Assembly: GCF_008831285.2 (NCBI RefSeq)
Contig: NC_045138.2
Span: forward strand, 18,697,934-18,757,933
DNA: 60,000 nucleotides
Direction of reading: 5' to 3'
Origin: Nymphaea colorata
Taxonomy: Eukaryota > Streptophyta > Magnoliopsida > Nymphaeales > Nymphaeaceae
Shown here one piece after another: positions 12,501 to 23,493 of this stretch (the first letter of the stretch is position 1; each line of letters starts with the position of its first letter). The position numbers were made by a program, and so were the translations under genes. Under the pieces are notes generated by a model that did no database searches, was not told the origin of the DNA, and saw only the letters and a program-made list of their open reading frames with translations.

Positions 12501-14812
12501 TCCCCCTCCCACAGCTCTTAGAGATGTTTAGAATGCAAAAGGGAGAAACCATTTTTAAAAAAGCAGCTCAAGTCCCCTTTTTCTTTTTGTTCCCACATCG
12601 CCTGTGTCATACGATACGGATCCGTATCACATGATACAAGCAATAGCCAATGATACACATGCGTATCGTGCGATACGGATAACACTGGCCTTTATCATTA
12701 TTGTTACTCTTTTTCTGAAGCATAATCCTTGAATGCTGCTGCTATGTTATCATTCTTTTGCTGTCCTTTTTTTGGGGTACTGAAGTATAATCCTTGAATG
12801 CTGCAGCCATGACTAACCAACAGTTGATGGACACTGGACACAGAATGATGAATGAAACTGATCAAGCAATACAGCGATCAAAGCAGGTCATTGTTCATTG
12901 TAAAATCTACAGTGATCTTCTGCATGTCTTGATAGCCATGAATAACCGTTCATTGTAAAATCTACAGTGTTCAAATCTTCTGTCGTTCTTGATACTCCTG
13001 GATATTCGTTAACTTGTCTTCCAACTCTGAGAAGGATTTTGAAAATATTACTCACAGATTAGGAGGTAATGCAGTATTTCAGCTAGGTAATGGAAGTGGA
13101 AGCTTCAATTGAACCTAAGACAATGTCATAGTAGTATGACAGCCGTGTGCAATTTATTTTGGGTTCTTCTTGGACCGGATTTTCCTCAAGCTTGTACCAT
13201 TGTCCATTCCTTGCATTTTTTCTGGTCTTGAGAAACGTAGAGCTCTTTGATTACATTGCATTGTAATTTTTCTGAGAAAATTAGGAGATTGTGTTTATTT
13301 TCTCACTTTTAACCTGCATGCACTAACTCACTCTGAGGATGAGCGACAGGTTGTTGAAGAGACAATCAATGTTGGAGCAGAGACAGCAGCTGCCCTCAAG
13401 GCGCAGGTCTTTAATCATGACTATGAAAACCTACTTTTTCTTTACAGATATTGTGCTAGCCTCAAGTAAAGATTGTTTATGATTATCTTCAGACAGATCA
13501 AATGAATAGGATAGTGAATGAACTGGACTCTATTCATTTTTCAATCAAGAAGGCTTCTCAGCTTGTCAAGGAGATAGGTAGACAGGTTTGTGTTCTTTTT
13601 TGTTCTTCCTATTAGTTTGTGGGATTGAAAGTTGTAATTGTCCAGTAAGATGGAGACCTTGCTTCACAGGAACATGACATAACTCCATCTGAAATTTGTC
13701 AAGACAGAGCTTGTCTTCAATGAATGAACTTTCTGCTTCTCTTTTATTTACTCTTGGACATGGCTCTATTATGTGAGACATTGATTGCTTGACATTCTTT
13801 TTTACTTTTTCTGCCAGGTTGCCACTGACCGGTGTATCATGGCCATGCTTTTTCTGATTGTTTGTGGTGTGGTTGCTATTATTATTGTCAAGGTTAACAG
13901 ATGCTCTATTGCCCTGCTTTTTTCTATTAGAAAATGCATATCCTTAAGGTCTTTTTCAGCCATAGATATGTTAAATATTCCTATCTCTTGCAACTCATGC
14001 CATACTTACAGCTGAAAATATTTATATAGACATGGAAACATTTGTTTGATGGTTTCATGTTGGCACTGAATCCTATGATTTTGTTCAAATCCGAATTGTG
14101 GGATAGGTTAGTGGATAATAATCATAATATTGATGCCAACTATTTCTTGACTACCTGAAGTCAAAGGTCTTGCATCATTGATCAATAGTACAATGTCCTC
14201 TGAGCTGCATTAAGATTGGTTTGGATGAACAAATGCATATGCATGCACAATTTGCGCGACTTGCATGTATTTATTTGCAATGAAAAGCTTCAACAGGCTC
14301 AGATTGCACTCCTAATTTCCTACACTATGTTCATCAAAAAGATATCTTCGTATGTTCAGAAACAAAAATATAATAATAAGACGTTGTTTCTGCCCAAAAG
14401 GAACTAGGAATTCCGTGTTCATGTTTTTTGATTACTTATTTAAGCATGTGACTGGCAATAAAATGGAGCAACTGCAAAATTTAAATTTGATAAGTCTTAC
14501 GAGTCTCTTTGCAAATTTATGTTTCCACATACTGGTCACTATTTGCATCTCTCTCTCTCTCTCTCTCTAAGCATGAACATGGAATATATATATATATATT
14601 CCATGTTCATGCATATTACTTATTTAAACTTGTGACTGGCAATAATGTGAGCAACTGAAAAATTAAAATGTGATAGGGCTACATCTTTTTTGTAAATTTG
14701 ATAGTGCTTGATCTTTTTGCAAATTTACATGTCTACTATACGTGTTGTTTTATATATATCTAAATTCTAATATACATATGCACAGTGAGAGAGACAGATG
14801 CACACACATGAT

Positions 14813-14859
<47 letters not shown>

Positions 14860-17847
14860 CACACATGATTATCCTTGTCTAGATAGTTGGGTTGAAGAAG
14901 CCACGTTTTCTGATTGAACTGCATTTTGATGCAATCGAAGTGGCATGGTCTTGTTTATCTATAATAGATTGTATCTAAAATTTTTGCATAGCAAAATCTA
15001 CTTAAAGTAACATATTCTAGTATTCTACTCATTGATCATTGATGTGATCTGCTACAGTGCTATGCATGTCTAGAGATAGTAAAGCAATTCTTCATTCAGG
15101 AAGAATAAGATAGGTTTCACTACATTATTTTATGATTTGACCAGGCAAGTTTGGTTTATTTAATTATTTTATCTTTTTGTTTGAATGTAATCTCTTTTCA
15201 TCTGGATCCTTAAGAAAATGAAGTTTGGCTAGTGTATGGGTCTGGGCAAAGTGTTAAGGTCTTTTTGGTTTCTTAAATTCTTTGTACACATCAGGGAATT
15301 TTCAACATTTTTGAAAAGAAGATTAGAACAGAAACATAATGTAAACTATGACACAAGTATAATATATTACGTTTTGAAATATTACCACATAAATTTAAAT
15401 TTATCAAAATGGTAAGACACAAGAACTGTAAAAAACTTAATAAATACAATTAACATGAAAATATTGTTCCTTGCTTCTCATTTTGGAAGACCTTTGAGAG
15501 GTGATGTCTCAAAGATTTTATGATACTTTTTCAACATTTTTGAAAAGAAGCTTAGAACACAAACATAATGAGTAAACTATGATACAAGTATAATATATTA
15601 CGTTTTGAAATATTACCACATAAATTTTAATTTATCAAAATGGTAAGACACAAGAACTGTAAAGAACTTAATAAATATAATTAACATGAAAATATTGTTC
15701 CTTGCTTGTCATTTTGGAAGACCTTTGAGAGGCGATGTCTTGAAGATTTTATGATACTTATTCAACTCTTTTGAAAAGAAGATTAGAACACAAACATAAT
15801 GAGTAAACTATGACACAAGTATAATATATTATGTTTTGAAATATACCACATAAATTTAAATTTATCAAAATGGTAAGACACAAGAACTGTGAAGAACTTA
15901 ATAAATACAATTAACATGAAAATATCGTTCCTTGCTTGTCATTTTGGAAGACCTTTGAGAGGCGATGTCTTGAAGATTTTATGATACTTTTTCAACATTT
16001 TTGAAAAGAAGATTAGAACACAACCATAATGAGTAAACTATGACACAAGTATAATATATTACGTCTTGAAATATTACCACATAAATTTAAATTTATCAAA
16101 ATGGTAAGACACAAGAACTGTAAAAAACTTAATAAATACAATTAACTTGAAAATATTGTTCCTTGCTTGTCATTTTGGAAGACCTTTGAAGGCGATGTCT
16201 TGAAGATTTTATGATTCTTTTTCAACATTTTTGAAAAGAAGATTAGAACACAAACTTAATGTGTATTTTGAAATATTACCACGTAAATTTAAATTTATCA
16301 AAATGGTAAGACCGTAAGGCGCAAGATCTGTAAAGAACTTAATAAATACAAATATACAATTAACATGAAAATATTGTTCCTTGCTTGTCAGTTTGGAAGA
16401 CCTTTGAGAGGTGATGTCTTGAAGATTTTATGATACTTTTTTCAACATTTTTGAAAAGAAGATTAGAACACAAACATAATGAGTAAACTATGACACAAAT
16501 ATAATATATTACGTTTTGAAATATTTCCACATAAATTTAAATTTATCAAAATGGTAAGACACAAGAACTGTAAATAACTTAATAAATACAATTCACTTGA
16601 AAATATTGTTCCTTGCTTGTCATTTTGGAGGACCTTTGAAGGCGATGTCTTGAAGATTTTATGATTCTTTTTCAACATTTTTGTAAAGAAGATTAGAGCA
16701 CAAACTTAATGAGTATTTTGAAATATTACCACGTAAATTTAAATTTATCAAAACGGTAAGTCCGTAAGACACAAGATCTGTAAAGAGCTTAAATAAATAC
16801 AGTTAACATGAAAATATTGTTCTTTGCTTGTCAGTTTGGAAGACCTTTGAGAGGTGATGTCTTGAAAATTTTATGATACTTTTTTCAACATTTTTGAAAA
16901 GAAGATTAGAACACAAACATAATGAGTAAACTATGACACAAGGATAATATATTACGTTTTGAAATATTACCACATAAATTTAAATTTATCAAAATGGTAA
17001 GACTCAAGAACTGTAAAGACCTTAGTAGATACAGTTAACATGAAAATATTGTTCCTTGCTTGTCATTTTGGAAGACCTTTGAGAGGCGATGTCTTGAAGA
17101 TTTTATGATACTTTTCCCTTAGGCCATCTTTCTGGAGATAGTGCAATGACATCATAATATTTAACAGGTATCTGTGCATACGACATGGTTACATGTTTTG
17201 TGCATGAGAGAGAGAGAGAGAGAGAGGATTTCCTGTGTTAAAATCATAGTACTTGATTCTGTAATGCTGCTTCAGATTAGGAAATTTTCTCCTAATCTTA
17301 GGCAGAGAGGGAGGGAGAGAGAGAGAGTTGTAGGCATTTCCTACGTTTATGTTTAACTCGTAATACTTGATTCTGTAGTGTAATGCCGCTTCATTTAGGA
17401 AATGGTCTCCTAATCAAAGCCATGTCCAGTTTCTAACCAGGTTGGAGGCAGACACACGTACATGAACAAACATGCCTGACAGGGCTGTTGCATGAAACTT
17501 TGGCTTTAGATATAGAACGGTTTGTTTTGCTGTTCTTTCCCAAAGTCATGGCAGGTTTTGTCACTCAGTGGTAAAAGGCAACACGCCTTATGCATAGGAC
17601 TTTAATGAGCAGTATGTTAACGCATGACAAAAATTAAAATTCATTTTTTGACTTTAAAGTTGATATGATTATGCCAACTTCATTATTTTTTTTTATAGTT
17701 TTATTTTCCTTGTACAAATTATGAAATCAATTAATTGATCAACCGTTTCGACATCAGATCGTGAATCCAAAGAATAAAAGCATTCAAGATATTCCGGGAT
17801 TAGCACCACCAGCACCTGGCCGGAAGCTTCTTTGGGACGTTTGCTAA
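6561..17847 (+). CDS. NPSN: Novel plant SNARE (NPSN family, Qb-SNARE), complete, 263 residues
   Basis: Ten exons join in frame: 6561-6637, 7752-7844, 8713-8806, 8945-8982, 10707-10801, 12807-12886, 13350-13406, 13493-13585, 13818-13892 and 17758-17847. All introns are GT-AG. The protein starts MDSLSGVSGTLAELDGQI. It has the family blocks NGFQKLEKIKDANRQSRQLEEL and KELNSYVALRKKY, and a Qb SNARE motif at about residues 150-210 (ETDQAI..., LKAQTDQM, NELDSIHFSIKKASQLVKEI). One membrane anchor spans 215-233. A ~29-residue lumenal tail (NPKNK...GLAPPAP) is typical of NPSNs. NPSNs act in membrane fusion, notably at the cell plate and plasma membrane with KNOLLE-type syntaxins. The N-terminus resembles NPSN11, while the RECKRL stretch and anchor resemble NPSN13, so the subgroup is open. 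Length matches the family (~265). Confidence 0.97.
11675..12687. mobile_element. hAT-like non-autonomous element in NPSN intron 5
   Basis: The left end reads CAATGTTGTAAAAGG and the right end, on the other strand, reads CAGTGTTATCCGTATCG. Both are flanked by an 8-bp duplication matching at 7 of 8 positions (ACCTTTAT at 11667-11674, GCCTTTAT at 12688-12695). An 8-bp target-site duplication with CA...TG termini is the signature of the hAT superfamily. The 1,013-bp interior is AT-rich, has TATCG-rich subterminal motifs at both ends, including the palindrome GATACGGATCCGTATC near 12613, and encodes no transposase. A promoter-like stretch at about 12080-12360 may be a second insertion. It lies in an intron and does not disturb the coding exons. 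Confidence 0.7.
12715..12811. repeat. Duplicated 3' splice region before NPSN exon 6
   Basis: CTGAAGCATAATCCTTGAAT... at 12715-12746 recurs at 12780-12811, a period of 65. The second copy carries the working GCTGCAG acceptor of exon 6 (exon start 12807). In the first copy the equivalent bases read GCTGCTG, so it has no AG. Confidence 0.7.
12893..13005. repeat. Short tandem duplication after NPSN exon 6
   Basis: GTTCATTGTAAAATCTACAG at 12893 recurs at 12948, and each is followed by a related ATCTTCTG...CTTGATA segment. This is a two-copy repeat with a period of about 55, starting a few bases inside intron 6. Confidence 0.7.
14416..14770. repeat. Diverged ~184-bp tandem duplication around a 42-bp perfect palindrome
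   Basis: TTCATG...TTACTTATTTAA...GTGACTGGCAATA at about 14416-14460 recurs at about 14605-14646 (period 184), each followed by a GAGCAACTG/AAAATT segment. The second copy begins inside a perfect 42-bp palindrome at 14571-14612: half-site GCATGAACATGGAATATATAT and its exact reverse complement. All lies in NPSN intron 9. Confidence 0.75.
14796..14873. repeat. (GA)n tract between 21-bp direct repeats
   Basis: An uninterrupted AG run at about 14817-14855 sits between two identical copies of a 21-base sequence beginning AGATGCACACACATG (14796-14816 and 14853-14873). Confidence 0.85.
15298..17117. repeat. Eight-unit ~230-bp tandem array in NPSN intron 9
   Basis: The phrase TTCAACATTTTTGAAAAGAAG (variants) starts units at 15301, 15531, 15761, 15991, 16221, 16441, 16671 and about 16885. 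Spacing is mostly 230, with shorter units of 220 and ~214. Each unit also contains TTTAAATTTATCAAAATGG and GGAAGACCTTTGA. Units 5 and 7 share a deletion and an inserted CCGTAAG, and each is followed by a full unit, so 5-6 and 7-8 look like copies of one dimer. No coding capacity is evident. The array ends about 640 bp before exon 10. Confidence 0.95.
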
Positions 17848-17936
17848 TTGGAGCGTCGCAGTTTTGGTTTTCATGTTAATTATTCTCATTGATTTCATAT
17901 TCTTTTTCACATTATTGCTGCTCCATCTGTGGCTGC
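17848..17936 (+). other. Start of the NPSN 3' UTR
   Basis: AT-rich trailer immediately after the TAA at 17845-17847. The polyadenylation site was not identified; transcription may continue to about 18500. Confidence 0.5.
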
Positions 17937-18385
17937 AGTGGCAGCAGCTGCCGCTTCTGTTGTTGTTGGGGCCTGTGCGTATGTATACAAGTTAAAGTTG
18001 GGCGTTCTGATTCCAGTGCCTCTGTAACTTTAGTTTCCTCAGTTTTCTTCTTTTGACTGTTACGCCAGTTGTACTATGTTCTCACGTCTGAACCAATGGC
18101 AACAAGTGCATTGAGACACTAATTTCCTGTTGGATGTGTATGATCATTATTTATTTGATGGGGCCATTGTGTACAAAACATTTGTTCAGTACGTACAGCA
18201 TATTTCAATTATTGTGTTGAATAGCAAAAAGCAAAAGGCAAAAAAGAAGAAAAAGGTTGGTGCATGTTTTAGCTTGTCTGCTCTTAGAAATAATATTAAT
18301 TATTAGCCTTTGTAAATGCAAAAACATCAATTTGCCATGATTTGCTTTGAAACTGGAGTTATTTCTTCGGGCTGCAGGAGTGATC
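17937..18385 (+). other. Possible extra 3' exons downstream of the NPSN stop
   Basis: Three exon-like pieces follow the NPSN stop. A 40-base piece at 17939-17978 lies between GGCTGCAG and GTATGT. A 31-base piece near 18226-18255 lies between GAATAG and GTTGGT. A final piece follows GGCTGCAG near 18379 and begins GAGTGATCC. Spliced together they read in one frame as an alanine/valine-rich hydrophobic run, then KKQKAKKKKK, E and stop. In the frame that NPSN exon 9 would supply they read leucine-rich, then an arginine/lysine-rich tail ending SDP and stop. Either could be an alternative NPSN C-terminus or the end of an unseen gene. I do not recognise the product. Confidence 0.3.
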
Positions 18386-21300
18386 CATAAGGGAAAAGTT
18401 CACATCCATGTGTTCTGAAGAGTTCTAAACATTGGCTGCTCACTTGGGGATGGTTCTTGACTCGAATCTACAACAATATGGTTTTCAATCGTGTACAAAA
18501 TATATTTCAATCTATTCAGTCGTTTATAAATTTATGCATGTTGGTAGATTAGGGATGTAAAGGGGAAAAGATTTTGCCAAAGTCAAAAAGCAATGTCCCC
18601 AATGAGTAATTCATACCCGGCTAGATGGTGTGCAATTTTAAAAGCTGAGGTAATAAAGCAGCTCTCATGTTCGGCGAGAGAGGAGTATTTCGAGGTTCTA
18701 CAATGACGTGAATAGCCAATCTACTATTTTATTTGAGCACATCTACCTTGTCTATATTTGAAAGAACCATCTTTGCTTCTAGTCATTCTTGGGTGCAACT
18801 ATACAAGGATAAAGCCCAGTCCTGACCTCTCATACCAGCAAAGATGAAGACTGCAGATTCTCCGCAACCCGAGAAGCTGCTCCCAGTTTTAGCTTGTGCG
18901 AGAAGAGAGCCGTTGCATTATTGCATAGGAATTCTGATAAGAAACATATAGAAGAAAATGTAGAATAAGAATACGAAGACAACTGTGAAAGTTGAGAGTC
19001 CTTAAACTTGTGATCTTTCTGTGAACAAAACAACAAAAGCACATTTTCGTCGTCTGTTGAAAGTGGGACACTCTGCAGGTGTCCCCTATGGAGGATATAG
19101 GACCTGTGCCTGAAAAAAGGGGCATCGGCCTCAGTTACAAATGCATGCTTTTCATGGTGGTGCCCCTTAAATTAACAATTGGATTGATGTAGGCCTTTCA
19201 ATGCAGGTAAAATCAACATCATTTGTCACTCAATCAGCACGAATATAGTACACAACCTTCTTTACCTTTTGTTTTTACCGCTAACTTATAAGAGATATAC
19301 AATGCGGGAAATGATATAATTTGTCACTTTATTAGCACGTTAAATATGTGGGCACCTAAAATTAGGTTAGTTTTATCGATATATCTGCCATCAAACCAAT
19401 CTTATGGAAAGTTCCTTTTCAGGTTGGTCTTGGTAAAACCAAAAGCAAGTACTGCTAGGGTCTGGATTAAGCATGGCGAACTCAATTAACCTGTCCATAG
19501 TGCGAAGTCGGATTTTGTCAAACTTAGGTTTTGCTTTCAAATAATCTTGTGCTTAACTGGACATTCTACATTCCAATACCAAGTTACTCTGAATTATGAT
19601 ATTTGCTTATACATGGTTCAGGTGAATAGGAGGTTAACAACCTACCATTGTGAAAAGAGGCCCAAAGGCTCACATTCCCCCTAACATCAACTTAGAGTGT
19701 CGCAATACTACCATTACGGTCTAGAGGAGTAGCACCCATGAAAATCAAATCGACAACATACCTTCTAAGCGCAACCACCTTCTCGACCAGTTATGCTACA
19801 CCCTTTGAAGCATGCTTTCACATGATCAACATCATCGAGCTTAAAGAGCTTGGCCGATCCTTACAAGTTTATGCCAATAGATATTGCAATTTTTGATGTC
19901 TTAAATTTAACCCTTAATCAGGTTGAAAGATCTTATGTCTAAGCAGGATTAGACATTTACGTTTTAAGGGCCCAGTTTTATTAGCCTTATATAGTGATTC
20001 CAACCGTACAAGAATTGCACTGAGCTCAATGGTGAGAGCAGCAAGACAAGGACAGCTATCTCGGTTGCCATGTAGGCGTTCTGAAAGGAGATATAGGTTC
20101 CCATCTGCTTCAGTTGCTCAGTTTTTTTTGCCAATCCAACCACACGGATGTGACATCCGTTAACCTTTTCAGTGCAAAATATTCCTTAGTGTAAGAGGTT
20201 TTGGTAGCACGATTTCTAGCACGACTAGAAACAACTCTACATGCATAATTTATGGAAAACCTGTTCATTAGTTTTCTGCTTCCTTTTGCTTTTCCTCAGG
20301 ATAACCAGCAGAACCTTAAATTTCAAAGATCTTCTTTAATATAATTAAAGCAACTTGCTTTAAAGTATATCCCCATTATAATGAAGAGACACCATTGACG
20401 GGACAGCAGGGACAAGAGTGGCTTCCCAACATGATTATAAAAGTAAGGTTCTTCTTTAGTTTCAGTGCACGAGTTTATTGGTTTAGTTATGCATTTATTT
20501 GCTTCAGGGTAAAAAGAAGGGAACCACAGGATAATAATTGGTTGGTAAGACCTCTAGTTCTTCTCATCCACAGACACAGCACAACCATTTCAATCCTGTG
20601 ACGAATGACCACTTTCAGAAATTAGAATCACGGATTACATGATGATTGAATCCCTTGTGGGTGTGGAAGTTCTCAGTAGATATAGAAAAGATTTGAGACA
20701 AAGACTCACCAACTATCATAATCTTCATCCATGCTCATGCTCATCTACTGCAAATGATCAGCCTGGATACTGCAGAAGAGGATCTTTTCTGCAAGGAGAA
20801 GCTTCCAAATTGGAGTCCTTCTCTCGTTCTTTTGTAAAGTTCTTCTACACGGTCCAGTAATTTTGGTTAACACACTGGTAAGTTCCCGGGTAACCGTGGT
20901 TTATTGTTGGAAAACAAAAAGTAAAATGAGATGTTTTTTGTTTCTCTGTAGCATATCTTAGTCCCACATGCGCAGATCTTCAAAATTTTTTGCTTACCAA
21001 ATTAATATTCCTCCCCATAATGCCAAGTTATTTTGCCCTTTTCTCCTGCAAGGAAAAACAAAAGCAGAACTCTTTTTTATCTGTTTTCACTCGCATTTTC
21101 CAGTTACCTTGAGCAAGATGTTTCATGTGATTCATGATCCTCTAAAGCAACCCAAGAACACAACCTTTTACAGTCCATTGCATGAGATTGGACCATAATC
21201 TTAGATCTGTTTCTTTAAATTAATGCAGTCAACATGAAACCAAAAGAAGCCTCTCTAGCTTTATTTTAAATGGGTCTAAGCTCATTATTATCACAGAAAG

Positions 21301-22020
21301 GTTATGGTATTCCCACTTTGGCAGATGAGCAATCTAAATGTTTCTGGTACAACAAAGGTCTGCTACAAAAACTTTTCTGTATTTAGGCCATGGCTAACTT
21401 CCTGCACTATACCACAGTTGAGATCAGCCTTAATTGGTAGTTGAAAATGGGTTACAGTAGGTCTTTATTTGAATGCACACCCTAACGAGCCTCAACCAAA
21501 AGGGAAGTTAAGCACTGTGTAGCAAAGGAGCATCTTTGCTTTTGTGGGTCGCTTTCTTTAAATGGATAGAGAAAAGTGAATGCTTAAGATAAGAAGACAC
21601 TTTCTACCAGCAAGGAAAGGGTGTGAACCACCTTTGGAAGGCGATGAAAATTTTTTATATACAAATCAGGATCTAGTATGATTTGCCCCATGATTCTTTC
21701 CTTGCATCTTAAAAGGCTTTTGAATATAAAAGAAGTGCTATATATTAATCCTTTTCCTTGTTGGCTTTCTATTTATATTATTATACTGCAATTGCTTGAA
21801 CGGAAAGCAAAGTAATGGAACCTAACTGCAAGCAAAACCAGACCAGTTTCAGGGATGTGACTAATTTTAGATAAAAATATAGTGTCAGGAGACTGAGGAC
21901 CATGGACCGTGGTTTAAATTAGGGCAACATAAATAGACCCATTTCACACACAGATGTACCGTGTCTTTAGTTTCCGTTTCACTATCTTTCTTCATGCTAA
22001 ACAGTAAATACCGAAATATC
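18386..22020. other. No gene recognised
   Basis: Many short open frames on both strands, none with a recognisable domain or consistent splice structure. A copy of the recurring CGACCAGTTATGCTACACCC motif lies at 19783-19816, inside a repeat-like stretch (19620-19900). Nothing else stands out. Confidence 0.5.
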
Positions 22021-22032
22021 ACTGGTCATTGG

Positions 22033-22034
<2 letters not shown>

Positions 22035-22109
<75 letters not shown>

Positions 22110-22180
22110 CTAGATGACTACGGATAAATAATTCTCCCTCTCTCTCTCTATATATCTAAATATATATATATATATATAAA
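22035..22180. repeat. (CT)n-(AT)n compound microsatellite
   Basis: TC repeats at 22035-22062 run directly into TA repeats to 22107. After a 30-base gap a second CT-then-AT tract lies at about 22137-22180. Confidence 0.95.
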
Positions 22181-23216
22181 TATTTTTTAACTATTTTCAC
22201 TGATCTTTTTTCATAAAGCCTACTTTATGAACATGTTTTCTGTGTTCAACATATAATGAATTTATGAAAATCAAAGATGAACAGCATTTTCCATATCTTT
22301 ACTAGGATTTTATAAGCATTTGAAGTTAAAATTCTGCAATTATTGGTCTTCAGAAACTCATTTTGTGTGTTCAAATAACATGATCTTGTGTTCTTAAATG
22401 CGGTAACTTTTTTAAAAAATGGAGCAAAGGTTTTTTTAGAAGTTATAATTAAGCATCAAATTGCGCGTGCTGCAAGAACACATTCTATTTAGGCCCTCCA
22501 ATTTGCCCTAATCCTGTTTTTTTTTTTTCTTTTGGCTTCCCAGGTTCCTAGAAACGGCCAAACGATGACCTCATGCGGACGAACATCATCACGGTAAAAA
22601 GTCTCATTCGAATCTCTGAATAGTGTCGTGCTTTGGGGTCTGCAAAATCTCGCTCATGTGGCCTACAAGGGAAAGGAAGAGCAGTCTATTGCATATCTAA
22701 TTAAATTTAAGCAACACTCAAGCAGAATTTGTAGGTTACAGCCGAACAATTTTCAGTAAGTCATAGTCCAACATTAAAAAAATTCGTCACACTCCCTCAA
22801 AATTTCTTAAGTTAGAGCAAACAGATCAGCTCCAAACTGAAATTTCCACTGGACACCTGTTCAAACTTTTGCTCTCTCTATTGTTAATGCACCCAATTGA
22901 ATTGGGTAGCGCTTAAATTCATGTCCTCGATTAGATTCTTAGAGAAAATTATCTTGATGGTATTAAAGAGTGTTGAGTTAGAATTGAGGGTTGCCGCTCG
23001 GCAGCTAACTAAACTCTTCCCTTATATTTTGTGGAGCAAGTTGGTCTCCGTTATCGGATTTTCTTTAATTTCCTCCTTTTGTGCGTGCTTTTCGTTTCTT
23101 TTTTTTTGTGTTTTTGTAGTTGGCGACAGCTTGTCCCCAGTTTTACTCACATTTCCATTTTATAGGCTTCATCTGGGTGGGATCTCCCCAAATAAGCCGT
23201 CTTTCTACGAATACTA
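22181..23216. other. No gene recognised
   Basis: An open frame at 22897-23352 begins in ordinary sequence but its C-terminal half is translated CT microsatellite, and no domain is visible. I see no supported gene. Confidence 0.45.
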
Positions 23217-23226
23217 TTTCTCTCTC

Positions 23227-23257
<31 letters not shown>

Positions 23258-23456
23258 TTTGCTTGATCTCTATTTTTTGTTCTAACTTCCCGTTGGGAGC
23301 ATGTTTTTATAATGTCGAAGTCTTTTCTCTTTCTCTCTCTCTCTCTTACTGAGAGAGGAAGTCTCTCTCTCCCTCTCTGGGTTGCGTCTCGCTACCCAAG
23401 AGATTTTCTTTGTGAATACACTGCTCAACCACTCCCCTTCTCTCTCCCTCTCTCTG

Positions 23457-23492
<36 letters not shown>
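23217..23492. repeat. Cluster of CT and TA microsatellites
   Basis: CT-rich tracts at about 23217-23259, 23325-23346 and 23357-23378 are followed by a TA tract at 23458-23492. Translating them yields serine/leucine and tyrosine/isoleucine runs that are not real proteins. Confidence 0.95.
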
Positions 23493-23493
<1 letters not shown>

